A stretch of 64,000 nt of DNA from Aristolochia californica (Eukaryota > Streptophyta > Magnoliopsida > Piperales > Aristolochiaceae): the NCBI GenBank assembly GCA_029961685.1, contig JARWKL010000012.1, positions 22,057,227-22,121,226 of the forward strand. Direction: 5' to 3'. Shown here piece after piece: positions 37,844 to 50,400 of the stretch. The notes under the pieces were generated by a model. The model was not told the DNA's origin. It did no database searches and saw nothing but the letters and a program-made list of their open reading frames with translations. The first letter of the stretch is position 1; each line of letters begins with the position of its first letter. The position numbers and the translations under genes are program-made.

Positions 37844-37848
37844 ATATT

Positions 37849-39600
37849 ACTTTTTCCATGTCTTTCATGGTACATAAGAAAAAAGAAACTTGTTTGAAGT
37901 TATCCCTCCAAGAAACCGAAATCTAAGACTCAAGACAACAACCTCTCCTTCCATTACTCATCAATATTATCAAATATCTGAAAATAACAACGTCAAAGTT
38001 TCACCTTTACAAGAAATAGAACTATAGATTTCATATTTATTTTCTCCCTTTCCTTTGAGAAACTTGACTTGAGACAACCTCTCCTTCAATTCACCAGCAC
38101 TATCAGATATCTGAAAAACAACAACGTCAAAGTTTTACCTTCAAGAGCTAGAACTACATGTTTGGTATATATATTTTCTTCTTTTTTTTCTTTGCTCTTT
38201 CAAAGTTGTATCGATAACCTGTTGTGGTTTGTATTTATGATATTATAATATTATTCTTTTAAAGTTCAACCCATAGGGAAGAAAACATTTTTTTCTTTGT
38301 GTTATCATCTCTATATCATATTGTCATCTTCGTGTTTTTATGTGGTCTTCACAATAATATATTTTCCCTTTTAATTTTTTTTATTTTTCATTAACAATCA
38401 CTCTTTTTCCTTACTGAAGAACCATTGTTTTTTGAATCATTGTTTTTTATTACAATAATAGTGCTTTGAAAAGCAATGATTCCAAAAGCAATGCTTTTCA
38501 CCAAGAATTACTACTTGATCTCAACTTTTTCCTAAGAATAACTACTTTGCACTTCAAATTAGTGTTTTCATGATTTGAGAATCACTAATTCTTCCTAACA
38601 CCAAGAATCACTAAGCTCTAAAAATCAATGTTTTTTTCTTGAAAAGCAGTGATTTGAGAATCACGATTTTTTCTTTGCAAACCACTACTTTTTCACCAAA
38701 AATCAATTTTTTCACAACAAATAAGTGCATAGTGATTTGAGAATCACTACTTTCACTATAAATCGTTGTTTTCCATGATTTGATAATCATTGCATTCCTT
38801 TGAAAAAATAGTTTTTTTTCTTGCAAATAAGTGATTTGAGAATCACTACTCTTCATTAAAAGTCAATACTTTTTTCATTGAAAAACACTTCTTTTCATTA
38901 CAAACCAATGTTTTTTTTTATGATTTGAGAATCACTATTTTTTCTTAACACCAAGAATCACTGCTTTACTCAGAAAATTAATAAATTTTTCTCTCGAAAA
39001 ACAGTGATTTGAGAATCAATGCTTTTCCTTGACACCAAGAACCATTGTTTTTCACAACAAAATTAGTACTTTCAAAAGCACTGATTTTTTTTCTTGGTCT
39101 TGGAAGTTATTTTAAATAGATCATTTGTACATTCTATTATTATTCCATGTGATAAAGTCATAAATATTTAGAACTCCCAAGCTAGTATTTCTATTATAGA
39201 ATTATGGATTTCTGTTAAAAAATATGTTTATATTGAAAAATGATACAATATTTATCAAGAAGTTCTTTTTCCAAATTTCCCACTTATTGCGTTTCTTTTT
39301 ACTACTTTGCCAAGAGACGAAGATCCTGGCCTAGGAGTACTTTATTAATAGAAACATTAAAAAACACTATTCCCATACAGGTAGTGTGCTTGAAATTGTT
39401 CATGATTCAACAAAAGATTATTTGATATGAAAAATAAGCCCATCTACTACAACTCTCTTCCTACTTATTGATTGAGTTTATTTTGCCTACCTTACTGGTA
39501 TACATTATTGTATTTAAATCTAACACTTTAATGCTCTAGTTGTACATTTTTTTGGTTCATAGGACACTGATGTTGAACCATAGAATCCAACACAAGTAAT
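37849..39600. other. AT-rich intergenic sequence with repeats
   Basis: Apart from the repeat tract at 38430-39110 there is no recognisable gene. At 37900-38160 two loosely similar blocks carry CAACCTCTCCTTC and ATCTGAAAA, then CAACGTCAAAGTTT and ACCTT, suggesting an old duplication of about 140 bp. Confidence 0.35.
38430..39110. repeat. Degenerate minisatellite of GATTTGAGAATCAC units
   Basis: The word GATTTGAGAATCAC or close variants recurs at about 38572, 38650, 38738, 38831, 38923 and 39005, mixed with CACCAAGAATCACT and AAAATCAATG words. The core AGTGATT...AATCACT is palindromic. Spacing is roughly 80-95 bp, so this is a decayed tandem array rather than random AT-rich DNA. Confidence 0.7.
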
Positions 39601-40590
39601 AGAAGAATGAGAACCAAAAATAGGTATGGAGTTTTAAACCCTTGATGAAGCATATGAATTGTATTGATTATGGGAGAATGACAAGTTTTAGCATTCACAA
39701 AGACACAATTCTCAAAACATCCACTAATGTGGTTCGTTTGAGATCCTTTGTTTGTTCAAAAGAATGACATAAAAATAAAATAAAGGAAAGGTAGACATCA
39801 AATCTCTATGAGCTACCACAAGAATTGAGGGTCTTCCTTGCATGAAAGCTAGTTTCCATTGTAATTGAAAGTATCAAGTTGTAAAATTTGAAGCAACACA
39901 CACTCATCAGCAGGCAACAACCAAAATGTGTTATTTGTGTATGTCTCAAAGGAAAATAACCAGTGTATAAGCAGCTCAAATAGACATTACAAGTTCATCA
40001 AGTATTGCACTTAAGGCAGCTTACGATTTGCAAAGTAAGTTAGTTGGAGGTCAGGAAAGCATGTGTTTTCTGCATGTTGATGATAAGAACCATTTGTTGA
40101 CAAAGCGCTAACAAGCAATGGAAATTGGTATAGTTGGAGCTATCATCTAATATTTGAAAAAGAAGAAACATGAAAATCCGACTTATTTCTACTTGTTTCA
40201 ATTAAATAATGAAGAACAAATAACAAATATTTTTTGGGCAAATGCAAGATCTATTGTTTGGTGATCTTGTCTACTTTGACCCTATATATAAAACAAACAA
40301 GTATGGGGGACCATTTGTACCAATTCTAAGGATGAATAATCACAACCAAACTGCAGTATTCGATTGTGCACTGTTATATGATAAAATGATAAATTCATTC
40401 ATTTGGCCGTTTGAAACATTTATTGAAGCTATGATTGGAAAGAAGCAAAAAACTATCCTCATACACAAAGTGTAGCAATGGCTAAAGCAATTGTCATCAT
40501 GATACCAAAGACATGTCATAGGCTCTACATTTGGTGTATAGTCCAAACTGCCACATTTGAAAAAACTAAACCAATCTATGCAACGATTTA
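39600..40590 (+). pseudogene. FAR1/FHY3-MULE transposase-like relic
   Basis: At 40242-40475 the frame reads FGDLVYFDPIYKTNKYGGPF, then CALLYDKMINSFIWPFETF and EAMIGKKQKTILI. This is the MULE-type transposase core shared by FAR1/FHY3 proteins, including the conserved Asp of the FDxxYKTN motif. After a stop and frameshift it continues AMAKAIVIMIPKTCHRLYIW, where the family has a similar block before its His. Upstream near 39625 TLDEAYELY may be left from the FAR1 zinc-binding domain. Several stops and shifts make it inactive. It could derive from a host FAR1-related gene or from a Mutator-like element. Confidence 0.75.
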
Positions 40591-40761
40591 GGGGTAGCAT
40601 ATATTTTCTTTGATGAAGTTTAAAATCTTCTGTGCCAGTGACCATTAGGCTACTGGTCGTTGCCTAATTTAGGGGTAGCATATATCAAAATTTTAAATTA
40701 ACTTAGTTCCAAACCTTAGGGAAGTGCATTTTGTTTTTCCAAAGTTAGTTTTTGTCATCAT

Positions 40762-42200
40762 AAAAAAAGGGGAGATTGTTAACCATAGGTTGACTCCCTT
40801 GATGTTTTTTTTGATAAAAAAATTAATTGATTTGACAATTTCCAAAACTAAGTATTTCAAATACTCTACCTTTAAGAATCAATGCATATCAAGGTCTAAA
40901 GGTTTAAAATAATCAAACCTACTCAGACCGTAAGCAACATTGAAGAACCTCTCTTGAAGAAGCACTCACAAGGGAGAATACAATGAGAAGATTAGAGTTT
41001 AAGTCTAAATGTCATATATCAAACTCAGTAACAAATGTAAGAGAGAATTCCTAACTCCATTCTTTGAGTACAATTGTGAATATGGAGCTTTAGGTCTTAC
41101 ACTGCATACAAGCATGTTTAGGAACCTCATATATATCTCTTAAAGCATAATAGAATACATATAAAATTATTTTCATGCTTTTAAAGTCAATTTAGTTGAA
41201 CTGGCACTGGAATGATCAATCAATCTCTACCAATGATTGATCATCCAGGAAAGTGTAGGCCAAGACTATAAAACATAATCGATCACCATAGTGGATTAAT
41301 GGATCATAAAAAACGTGACCATATCATGCAATAACACATGATCGATCATTCCATTTGGTTTGATCAACCAATAATGTCTAGGAGAGCAAATTTTACATAG
41401 AATGATCGATCATCCCATCAAATTGATCGATTAGACAAAATTTTGCCAGTCAGGGACATAAAGCATGATAAATCATGGGAAGTTCATTGATCGATCATAC
41501 TTGCATTGCATAGCCAAATGGAAATCTAATTGGTTGATCAATCACTTTACAATGATCAATCAATCAATGTACTGATTTTTGTAAACAAACAAAAAATAGC
41601 TAGTTTGGCTTGGAAAAGTTATAAATACCCCACCAAATAGTGCATTGAGGAGTAAATGAACATTTATTTGCAAATCATTTGACCTTATAACTTGAAAAAC
41701 TCCTCAAAAGTGCTTTAGAGTGAAAGAGTAAACCTCATCCTTAAAAATTTCACTATTCTTTCTATTCATTTCCATGCATCGCATTCTACACAGGCTCTCT
41801 CACTCCATATTGTACTGCTAAAGAAGTAGAAGTTTGGATCTCTTAAGGAGAAGAAACTCTCTAAGTAAAGGGTGTAAGTTTTCCTTTTTTTTATTTTCAA
41901 TTTATGAAATGTTCATCTAGAACCTATATAATATGGATAAAAATGGGCCAGCTAGAGTTAGAATCTAGCGTCAAACTCTTGGGGAGATTGTGATTGTAAA
42001 AAATATGTATTGAGCTACGCGTGGCTTAAAGAGAGCCAAATCTCTTTGTGTAAATTCCAACTATTAGAGCTTTGAAATAGTGGAACTTCCCAAGCAAGGG
42101 TTCTTGGGCAATGAATACCATTAAGGGAACATTGATAACAAAAATTCTCTTGTCTCTTATGGTATGTGCATATTTACTTTACATTGAAATTGCGAATTTG
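40762..42200 (+). mobile_element. Purine tract and probable LTR of a SIRE-like copia element
   Basis: GTCATCATAAAAAAAGGGG followed by AGAT and TGTTAACC is the usual junction of purine tract and 3' LTR in SIRE/Maximus copia elements, with the LTR starting about 40777. The following sequence has many GATCGATCA-like words (41200-41580) and an AGAGAGCCAAATCTCTTTGTG stretch near 42032, both typical of such LTRs. I cannot place the right end, and no second LTR is visible, so it may be a truncated 3' end. Confidence 0.5.
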
Positions 42201-42262
42201 TATAATTTTTTATTTCACGCACTACTTAGTTTTCATTTGAAATTCTCAATCACCCACCCAAA

Positions 42263-42290
42263 CCCCCCCCCCCCCCCCCCCCCCCCCCCC
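42263..42290. repeat. Poly(C) tract of 28 bases
   Basis: An unbroken run of 28 C. A second C-run of about 18 lies at 59265-59282 in the LTR of another element. Long C-runs are rare in AT-rich plant DNA, and the true length may be affected by sequencing error. Confidence 0.85.
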
Positions 42291-43902
42291 TTGAGAAACC
42301 ATCCTCCAACCCCTAAATCGGTTGGTGAATCAAGTGTATCTTCATATACTTCTTCTTACTCTAACACAAAGACAACATATGTGAGCAAGTGCAATTGAGG
42401 CAAATCTCCCTTCACTGCATGGGTGGGACAAATATAACTCAATGTTTCCTCCGGTGAAGATTTCAAACAAGTTGTATTGTGTATTTTATTAAATAAAAGT
42501 TAGTGTTTAATATTGTATACATAAAACTACAAGTAAGAGAAATATATTGATCTCACAAGTAGTGTCTAGTTTCCCTTTGCTATAACAGGTATCTCATAAA
42601 AATTTACTTGACCTCCTGTACATGCACAACAGCACTAGGGTTTGACTTACAGGGATGTCCATATCCTGGGGGTTGCTATGCATACTACTTGCCTATCCCT
42701 AATGAAGAATATCATTTTGAAATGGGACAAGGCTGAATATCATTTTGAAATGGGACAAGGCTAAATATCATTTTGAAAGGGGACAAGTCTCTACATAAAT
42801 TATCTGGCAAGAGAAACCTAAGATCTATCAAAATCTATATACTCTTCCTTGCTGAAATCTTGACAAACAAGACTACCTAAATTTTGAATAAATGTGATTG
42901 ATTCATCCATTCTGTTTTTAAAAGCCTACATAGTAACTGTGAACTGTCATTTGGTAACTAGTTAGGTGTTGGGGCAAGATTCCAAATGTAATTCCCCTCA
43001 CCCCTAACAAAACTTGTTTGGCTCTTCTTGAGTAGCCATGCCAGTAATAAGAATAAAAGTATCTTTCATATTTTTTATCTACCTATGTAAAAGATTACTG
43101 TATTTAATGAAGATTTTATACATCTCATACTATCTTAGATGTTTATAATTTCTATTGTTCTTTTATTATTATACCCCGAACATTCATTTTACTGATTAAT
43201 CCACCCATTTTGCCAAAGAACTGAAATCTGAACTACTTTATGAGTAGCACTGATACATAAAATCAAAGAAAACCTACTTCCTCACTGATTTAAAATTCCT
43301 TACAACAATCTCAGCCACCTGAAACCAAACATCAAATTACTCTTTCAATTTATGTATCTTGCACTTTTGCAAGGTTGTGCTGATACCTCGGACATCACCT
43401 TTTGCCCTACTCTGCAGATTCTCCTTTCATACTCCATAACAGTGAATGAAAAGAGGAGTATAATATCCAATTGCTTTAGGAAGCATTGGGAAATAGAAAA
43501 AGTATTTATGTAAATGGTACTTGAACCGGAGCCAAAGTTTCCTCTGGATGACTTCACATTTCATTGCTAACTTAGAATGCAGCAAATGAAAGCAGCCACA
43601 AAGTACAAATAAATATGAATTGATAGCTAGTATGGCAATGAATCTTCTGCATATTGTTGATATTACACAGCTTATTATTTCAGAGGAAATCTTTGACAAA
43701 CTTGCCAACATGCCACTGTAACCAAAGAACCAACAAGTCCCTGCAGAAGACACAATACCTGCTATGTAAATAAAAAAGGATTTAAAAGTACTAGAAATCC
43801 TCAGTAAGCTTACAAGAAGGTAGAAAAATGGAATCTTATGTCAAAATTTATGCCCTGCTGATTAAATTGAGAAAAGCTTCCTTACATGGCAAGGTACCAC
43901 CG
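42291..43902. other. Intergenic stretch with a short tandem array
   Basis: No gene is recognised. Three 28-bp units, starting GAATATCATTTTGAAATGGG, stand in tandem at 42707-42790. The right part (about 43300-43900) may be the 3' UTR of the minus-strand gene that ends at 43903. Confidence 0.4.
42707..42790. repeat. Three 28-bp tandem units
   Basis: Copies at 42707-42734, 42735-42762 and 42763-42790 are nearly identical; the third differs in a few bases. Confidence 0.95.
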
Positions 43903-44924
43903 CTACTGTTCACTTCCCTTTGGCTCACTGTATGGTGAAAGCGGAGGGAATGAAGGCACAGATTGCAATATAAATTTGCGTCCACTTTTCACTGGGGAAG
44001 TGCTTGACCTCAATTCCTGCATACGGTTGTGCGGAGGAGAGACCCTCTTCTGGTTTGGAGAGCTCACTTTCACAGCCTTTATGGGGGAGTGGGTCTCCTT
44101 CAATATGTCAGGCGTTTCATCTTCTGGTGTGTTGCACAACTCACGGTCTTTGTCAGGCTCTATAACAAACTTGGTCCCACCAAAGTGAGCAACTGGAGTG
44201 ACAGGAGAGTTCCTCCACTTAAAGGGCCCTCCACCTGATAAATGGACATTTCCATGTGATACTGGGGCATGTACATCTTTTTGACAATAGCTTGCATCAG
44301 AAGATGCAGAACCTGCAGAACCTGAATGATGATAGCATGCTAAAGGGGAAATATCATATATGTCTGCAAGCCCCTCCCATCTGGGTGTGAAGGGTGACAT
44401 CTTTGCTGCCATATGGCAATCCAGTTCTTGACTCTGAGTAACAAACCCTTCTCTTGCTCTTGCAAAACCAATATTGACATTTGAAGTCCCAGGTGATTTC
44501 GGCGACTTCCCAAAGAAGCACACTGCTGAACTTTCAGACTCGGGTGAGGAAGATGTCAAATATCTCCTTAAAGGATATTGAATTTTGTGTACATCCTTCC
44601 CAAGGCTGATTACAAAAACAGAGGAAGAATGTGCAGCCTCATCAGAAGACAACTAATCCAAGGAATGATTTATACAAACACAAGCAGTTTAATCACGGAT
44701 TTGGTGACTAATAGTTCTCAGTTGCACAATAAGATTTTACCTAGAGCTTTGCAAAAAGGGTGTGGGTGGTGAGAGGTCAGAATAATTACGTTCCATGTGT
44801 AACATATCTCTGTTAGCCTCTGAATCTAAGAGATCACGTCTAACCTCTACTTTCCAAGGACCTTCTTTAACCCATCGCTCATCTTCAGCCTTTCTATGTT
44901 CCAATCCAGTGATCCCAGTGCATG
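43903..44924 (-). CDS. 3' exons of an unidentified Ser/Pro-rich gene (partial)
   Basis: Two exons can be joined: 44924-44741 and 44605-43903, with a 135-bp intron (GT at 44740-44739; polypyrimidine-rich acceptor ending CAG at 44606). They give about 295 codons to a TAG at 43903-43905. The frame has good coding character: KAEDERWVKEGPWKVEV, SPPTPFLQ, SSPESESSAVCFFGKSPKSP, MSPFTPRWEGLADIYD, KSGRKFILQSVPSFPPLSPY. It is hydrophilic, with many SP and TP pairs, as in nuclear regulatory proteins. The C terminus reminds me of CPP/TSO1-like CXC proteins, but no CXC domain is visible upstream, so I do not assign it. The upstream exons are not found before the large transposon at 45814; the gene may be split by it or truncated. 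Confidence 0.6.
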
Positions 44925-45808
44925 CTGTGAAAAAGCAAAACTCAACAGCAAGAACAGTAAAAAAATTGGACCCCATAAATCAACTGAACAAAGTAAAACA
45001 TTTCAGCATTCTATAGCTATGAAATGAATTGCACTGAAGGGGAAAGCACCTCAATCATTCAAAATCAAGTGTTTATTCTACAGAAAAGTTTTCACTTGTG
45101 ACATTTTTTCTTAATCTATTGATAGAATGTTAGATTTCCTTGTGACATTTTTTCTTAATCTATTGATAGAATGTTAGATTTCCTTAGATTCCTACTTTCA
45201 CAATCAGTAACTCAATCTCTCCAGGTTCTTGTGGTTAATTTATTTTCTTGAAGATAAGTTCACTAGATCTTTAGTGCAGTGAACTCACAAAGCTACATAT
45301 GAGGAATGAGATGCTCTAAGAGGATAATTTAACTCATTAGGACTTTGCTCAACTCAACAAAACTTGTTAGCCCACATCCTCCCAGTTTTCCATCACAGGC
45401 AAGAATATCTAGCTTAATTTTCCTAAAACAAAAGATTCATACCATCTTTAACCATGTGGCCAAGGAAACAGCAAGGCACCACAGACTCACTAAAGGACAG
45501 AGGTGGAGAATGACTTTAATTCTTAATAACTTGTACAGGGGTATAATTTTCATCCATTTTTTCCTTCTGTCAAAGCTTGTACTATGCCCTGCTGTTTCTC
45601 TTGTATTTTCCTAGAACATCCTATCCTTTATAAAAAAGGCCTTTGAAGAACTTGAAAGCATATTTATTAGGAGTCCTCTTCAATAAATAAGTTGCAAAAT
45701 CCATAATGGCACTGCAAAAGAATTGAACTCAAAAAGCCCATGAGCAACCTGTTAAAGTTGAGTCCAGCTCAATCCCAAAATGACTAACTGAAATTAGTAT
45801 TTTATTTC
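44925..45808. other. Upstream flank of the partial gene
   Basis: I see no further exon with confidence. A 44-bp tandem duplication lies at 45096-45183. At 45750-45800 TGTTAAAGTTGAGTCCAGCT followed by AAAATGACTAACT matches the first part of the family A TRIM LTR, so an LTR fragment lies just outside the large nested element. Confidence 0.45.
45096..45183. repeat. 44-bp tandem duplication
   Basis: TTGTGACATTTTTTCTTAAT and the following bases to GATTTCC are repeated exactly at 45096 and 45140. Confidence 0.95.
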
Positions 45809-45813
45809 CCAAC

Positions 45814-46056
45814 TGTTGATTTTCAGGACTCCATATATTACATCTTGGGTAAAGAAGAGAACGCGCAGTGGGTAGAAAAGAGGAGGAAGAATAGGGTAGT
45901 GGACTTAGTCCAAACCCTCCCCCTTAAACTCTATTTATAGATGCTAAAAGCACCAATATTACAATTATACCCTTCACCCTAGTATGAGTAAAAAAGAGAC
46001 AAAAAACATGAACTAATTACATCAATGACACTCCAACATATTCATATCTTCCAACA
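45814..46056 (-). repeat. 3' LTR of the LARD-like element
   Basis: This 243-bp copy pairs with 59163-59412. Its inner border carries the C-rich complement of the polypurine tract. Confidence 0.9.
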
Positions 46057-47344
46057 CTCCCCCTCAAGTTAGGAGGTAATGGCAATGATCCTATCTTGAA
46101 GCAAATAACATAGATATAGTAATAATCTCCTCCATCACGGTGTCCCAAGGATAAGTACGAAACCGAGCACAAACTCTCAAAGGGTAGAAATGGGTGATAA
46201 AGCATAAGTTGAAACTAACCACAAATGATTTCGAACAAAAATAGTGATAATAATCACTAAAGTGGGTAATGTTTGTCATTCACAAGATGGCGATAAAAAA
46301 CCCAAGGGTACCAATAAAAAGTCTCAATGGACTTAAAAAAACACCCATATATATAAAAGGGACCAACCAAAGCAACGCACCATAAGGGTTGGTCAAATGA
46401 GGTAAACGAGAGTCAAATACAGGATGGTAGGAGAAAGGCTGCCAAATAAGAAAAGGGTAATGGGTAATGAAAAGGAAGATAAGATGAAGAACCCAGCATC
46501 ATCACGTGTTTTATTTACCTAAGTAATTCAAATTCTACATCATATGAACCAATGCCGACAACAGTCAGCAAATAATAAACCCAAGGCAAACAAACAAAGA
46601 GTTCGTCTCCAATAATAATGTCTAAATCAAAGAGACACAATAGCAGTTGCGGTACGTACCAAATATGCAGGTATATAGCAGCGGATAACAGGAAAATAAT
46701 GGAAGTCCTTAAAAGAGTAATAACGACACATGAAATAATCTGTAGTGAGTCCATCCTTGAATAAGAAAGTTGTGCACCAAGTAATAAGCTTCAGATAATC
46801 CAAGGTAATAATCTGAGTCACACCAAGTCAAGAGATCGAGTCAAGGGACCGAGTCAAGATTCCAAGTGAAGCTGAGTCAGGAGACCAATCTAGCTCTACC
46901 AGAAATTGAAACTTGGAATAATTGGCTCAGACTCGGAATAATGGGCTCATGAGTCCAAGTTAACCCGGAATGAGTTAATAGCCAAGTCAACAGCTGATAT
47001 GCAGGTCATTGGTTCAAAACCGGCAGAGTGACTCAGAGATTAAGTTGGAACAATTATATGACTCGTTGGATAAATCGTTCAGTTATATGAGGATTGACAA
47101 TGTCAGGTTGCAATGGTTGTTTGGCCTTTCAAATAAGGAGAAGATGATTCCCCACATTTCCAACACCTTAAACTATGTATGCTTAGCGCTAGAAGAGTGC
47201 CACCATGGATAACACCAAACCGGATAGCAGCAATACTTCCAGTCAGCATATAATGTACTGGATGACAGCGGAGACAGCGGAGCGGGAGACAACGGAGAGA
47301 TTACCAAAGAGAACCAGCAAAAGAGTACCTGTAGGCAACACAGC
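46057..47344. other. Internal LARD sequence left of the first LINE
   Basis: No retroviral-type coding motif is visible on either strand. The stretch at 46820-47000 is rich in GAGTCAAG, GACTCGGAA and similar words. It continues as 55041-55881 on the other side of the LINE and 58753-59150 beyond the second LINE. Confidence 0.5.
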
Positions 47345-47416
47345 TGTCATAGCAGTCTTTTTTTTTTTAGAAGAGTTGTAAAAGCATTCAAAAGAGATAA
47401 AATACAAACTAAGAAA

Positions 47417-50400
47417 CTAAAAAGACATTTCCTCCACAACAAGATGTTGGAGGGTAACGCCTTTTTTAGCTTGAACATCGGCTAAATGATTAGCAGATCT
47501 TGGTACATGTTTCCAAGTACATAATAAATCAGAAGTTAAATTACAGATTTCATCATAAATCTTCCAATGACGCCAAGGAGGTTTTGAAGGCTTGGAGCAC
47601 CAATTTATAATAACTTGAGAATCCCCTTCAATCAAGAGAGCACCGTCCTTTTTTTGTTTGAAGAGTTTCAGCCCGTTGAGCAAGCCATGTAATTCCGCAC
47701 AAGTAGAGTCTGATACTCCAATTGGACCCGCATAAGTGTAGAGAAGATTTGCTTGATCATCGTGAATTACTCCACCAAATCCGGCTGGGCCCGGACAACC
47801 GAAAGCACTTCCATCAAAATTTAATTTAAAGTGTCCAGGAGGAGGCCTAGTCCATTCTATCATAATAGGAGCCTTCGAAATAAGAGACATTTTCGCAACA
47901 TTTTTCCAATTTTCCCTCATATTTGTTGCTCTTAGATCACAGAATTCTTTGCGAAGGAGAACCCAAGAGCTAACTTGACCGACTATCTGATCACAGAGAA
48001 TATTCCGAGGAATAGATTTCTGATTGAATTTGCGATTACTTCTTTCTTTCCATAAATTCCACACAATGTGTCCAACACAACAAGATATTAAGATTTTCCC
48101 TAACTTCGGAAGATGGGAGCTAACCAAAGTATAAATAGTGTTTAGCAAATCTTGCGAAGGGCAATATAATAAACCGATCTTGTCCATTAATTCGGTCCAA
48201 ATCTTATGAGCATATTCGCAATGCAAAAGCGTATGATCTGCTGTTTCAGGAGATGTGTTGCAGAATGGGCATTCTGGATTGGGAATATTAATGCCTCGTC
48301 TTTGCAAAGCGTCAGAAGTTAAAATTTTTTTAAGACATACCGTCCAGATGAAAAATTTGATGCGAGGAGGAATCGGGAGCGACCAAGCAAAAGTAACAGG
48401 ATGTTCTGCGTGAAGAGGATGGTAGGAAATCAAATGATGGTACGTTGAGGCTGAAGAGAACATACCTTGTTTGTTGGGTGTCCAGATGAGGATATCGGAA
48501 GAATTTTTTAAGGCCACACCAGAAAGTAAATTGATCAGGCCAGTTGCTTCAACAGTTTCAGAGTCATTTAATGCCCGTCTGAGATGAAGATTCCACCCAC
48601 CCGAGGACTGCCAATGGTCAGAAATCATTGAACTTCGAGATCTTGACAGCTGGAATAAAAGAGGATAACTTTCCTCTAAGGAACTAGTCCCGATCCACCA
48701 ATCGGACCAGAAAAGAGTATTTTCACCACTTCCAATATAGCATTTGACGGCGGCTTTGAAGCAAGGTAAGAGTTTGGCAATTTTCTTCCAAACAGGGGAT
48801 AACTTGTAAAATCTTCCCCCCTCCGTCCACCAACCTCTCTCTTTTCCTGATTTACTTGCAACCATTCGGCGCCACAGTAGATTGGGTTGCATGTTGTACT
48901 TCCAAACCCACTTTAGTAGCAGAGACTTGTTGGTGGTAGCAACGTCACGAATCCCGAGGCCCCCCATTACAATTGGTTTACAAACATCAACCCATTTTAC
49001 AAGATTAACCTTTTTTTCCCCATTTGGCCCATCCCATAAAAATCTTCTTTTCAAAAATTCAATTCTATCCCGAATAGAAGCTGGACAATTGTACAAAGAT
49101 AAGAAATAGGAAGGTATTCCATGAAGGCATGATTTAATTAGAACCAGTTTACCAGCTTTGGATAAAAAATTTCCTTTCCAAGAAGCCAGACGCTTCTCAA
49201 GCCTCTCAACAACCGGAAACCAGGAATTTTTCGAAGGCAGGAAAGGAGTCAAAGGTAAGCCCAGATATGTACTCGGAATTGATGCTACCTTACAACCCAG
49301 ATAGTTCGCCATTGAGTTGAGAATAGATGCATCAATATTAAAACCAAAGATTGTGGTTTTCTCCCAGCTTATCTTTTGACCAGACGTCAATTCAAAGATA
49401 TTCAAGATAGCTTTCATGCGTTTTATTTGTCTCATGGACCCTTCTCCAAAAAGAATAGAATCATCTGCAAACTGAAGAATGGGGACGTCTTGGATTGGAT
49501 CAGAAAAAATAGGACTGAGCCAACCCGAACGTTTAGCAAACCGGATCATAGAGGTAAGGTATTCTCCAATGAGAGTAAAAATAAATGGAGAAAGGGGGTC
49601 TCCTTGTCTGATCCCTCTAGAGGATTTGAAGTATCCTCGGGGTTTCCCATTTACCAAAACAGAATAAGAAGGGGAGGAAATACAACTCCTCATCCAGAAT
49701 TTCCATCTGGTACCAAAACCCATACGGTCAAAAAGATAATCCACCAGTTTCCAGTCAACCCGGTCAAAGGCTTTCTCAAAATCAATTTTCAGAACAAACC
49801 TTGGAAGGGAAGATTTTTTGAACGAATGAAGAAGTTCATGAGCAGTAAGAGAAGAGTCCAGGATGTTTCTGTCTCGGATAAAAGCACTTTGACAAGGATT
49901 AATTACCTTGTAAAGGACAGCTTTTAGCCGATTAGCCAACAGACGCCCAATAATTTTATATGAACTGGAAATGAGACTGATGGGCCGGAAATCTTTAGGC
50001 TCCTCTGAATTTGTTTTTTTAGGAATAAGCGCAATAAAAGATGCACCAATTCCAGAGTGAGTAATTCCCACTTGGTGAAAATTGTGAACGAAGGCACATA
50101 CATCATTTTTTAACAGATCCCAAAAACAGTGATAAAACTCACCATTAAAGCCATCTGGTCCGGGGGCTTTATCTTTAGGAAGGCCCAGCACAGCCCGTTC
50201 AATTTCTTCTGAGGAGAATGGTTTTTCAAGATCAATTGCGTCTTCAGTTGAGATGCGCTCGAAATTGAGCTGATGGATTTTTGGTCTTCTGAAACAGACT
50301 TCTGAATATAGCTCTGAGAAATACTTCACCAAAAGGTTAGAAATGGAGGCACTATCCGTTACCACTTGGTCTCCGTTACAGAGAGCAGTGATACGGTTAG

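Noticed and set aside
38430..39110. A CRISPR-like array
   Set aside because: Units are degenerate, spacing is irregular, there are no cas genes and the context is a plant nuclear genome.
49376..49927. 183-codon plus-strand frame opposite LINE ORF2
   Set aside because: It is the antisense of the reverse transcriptase and has no independent motif.
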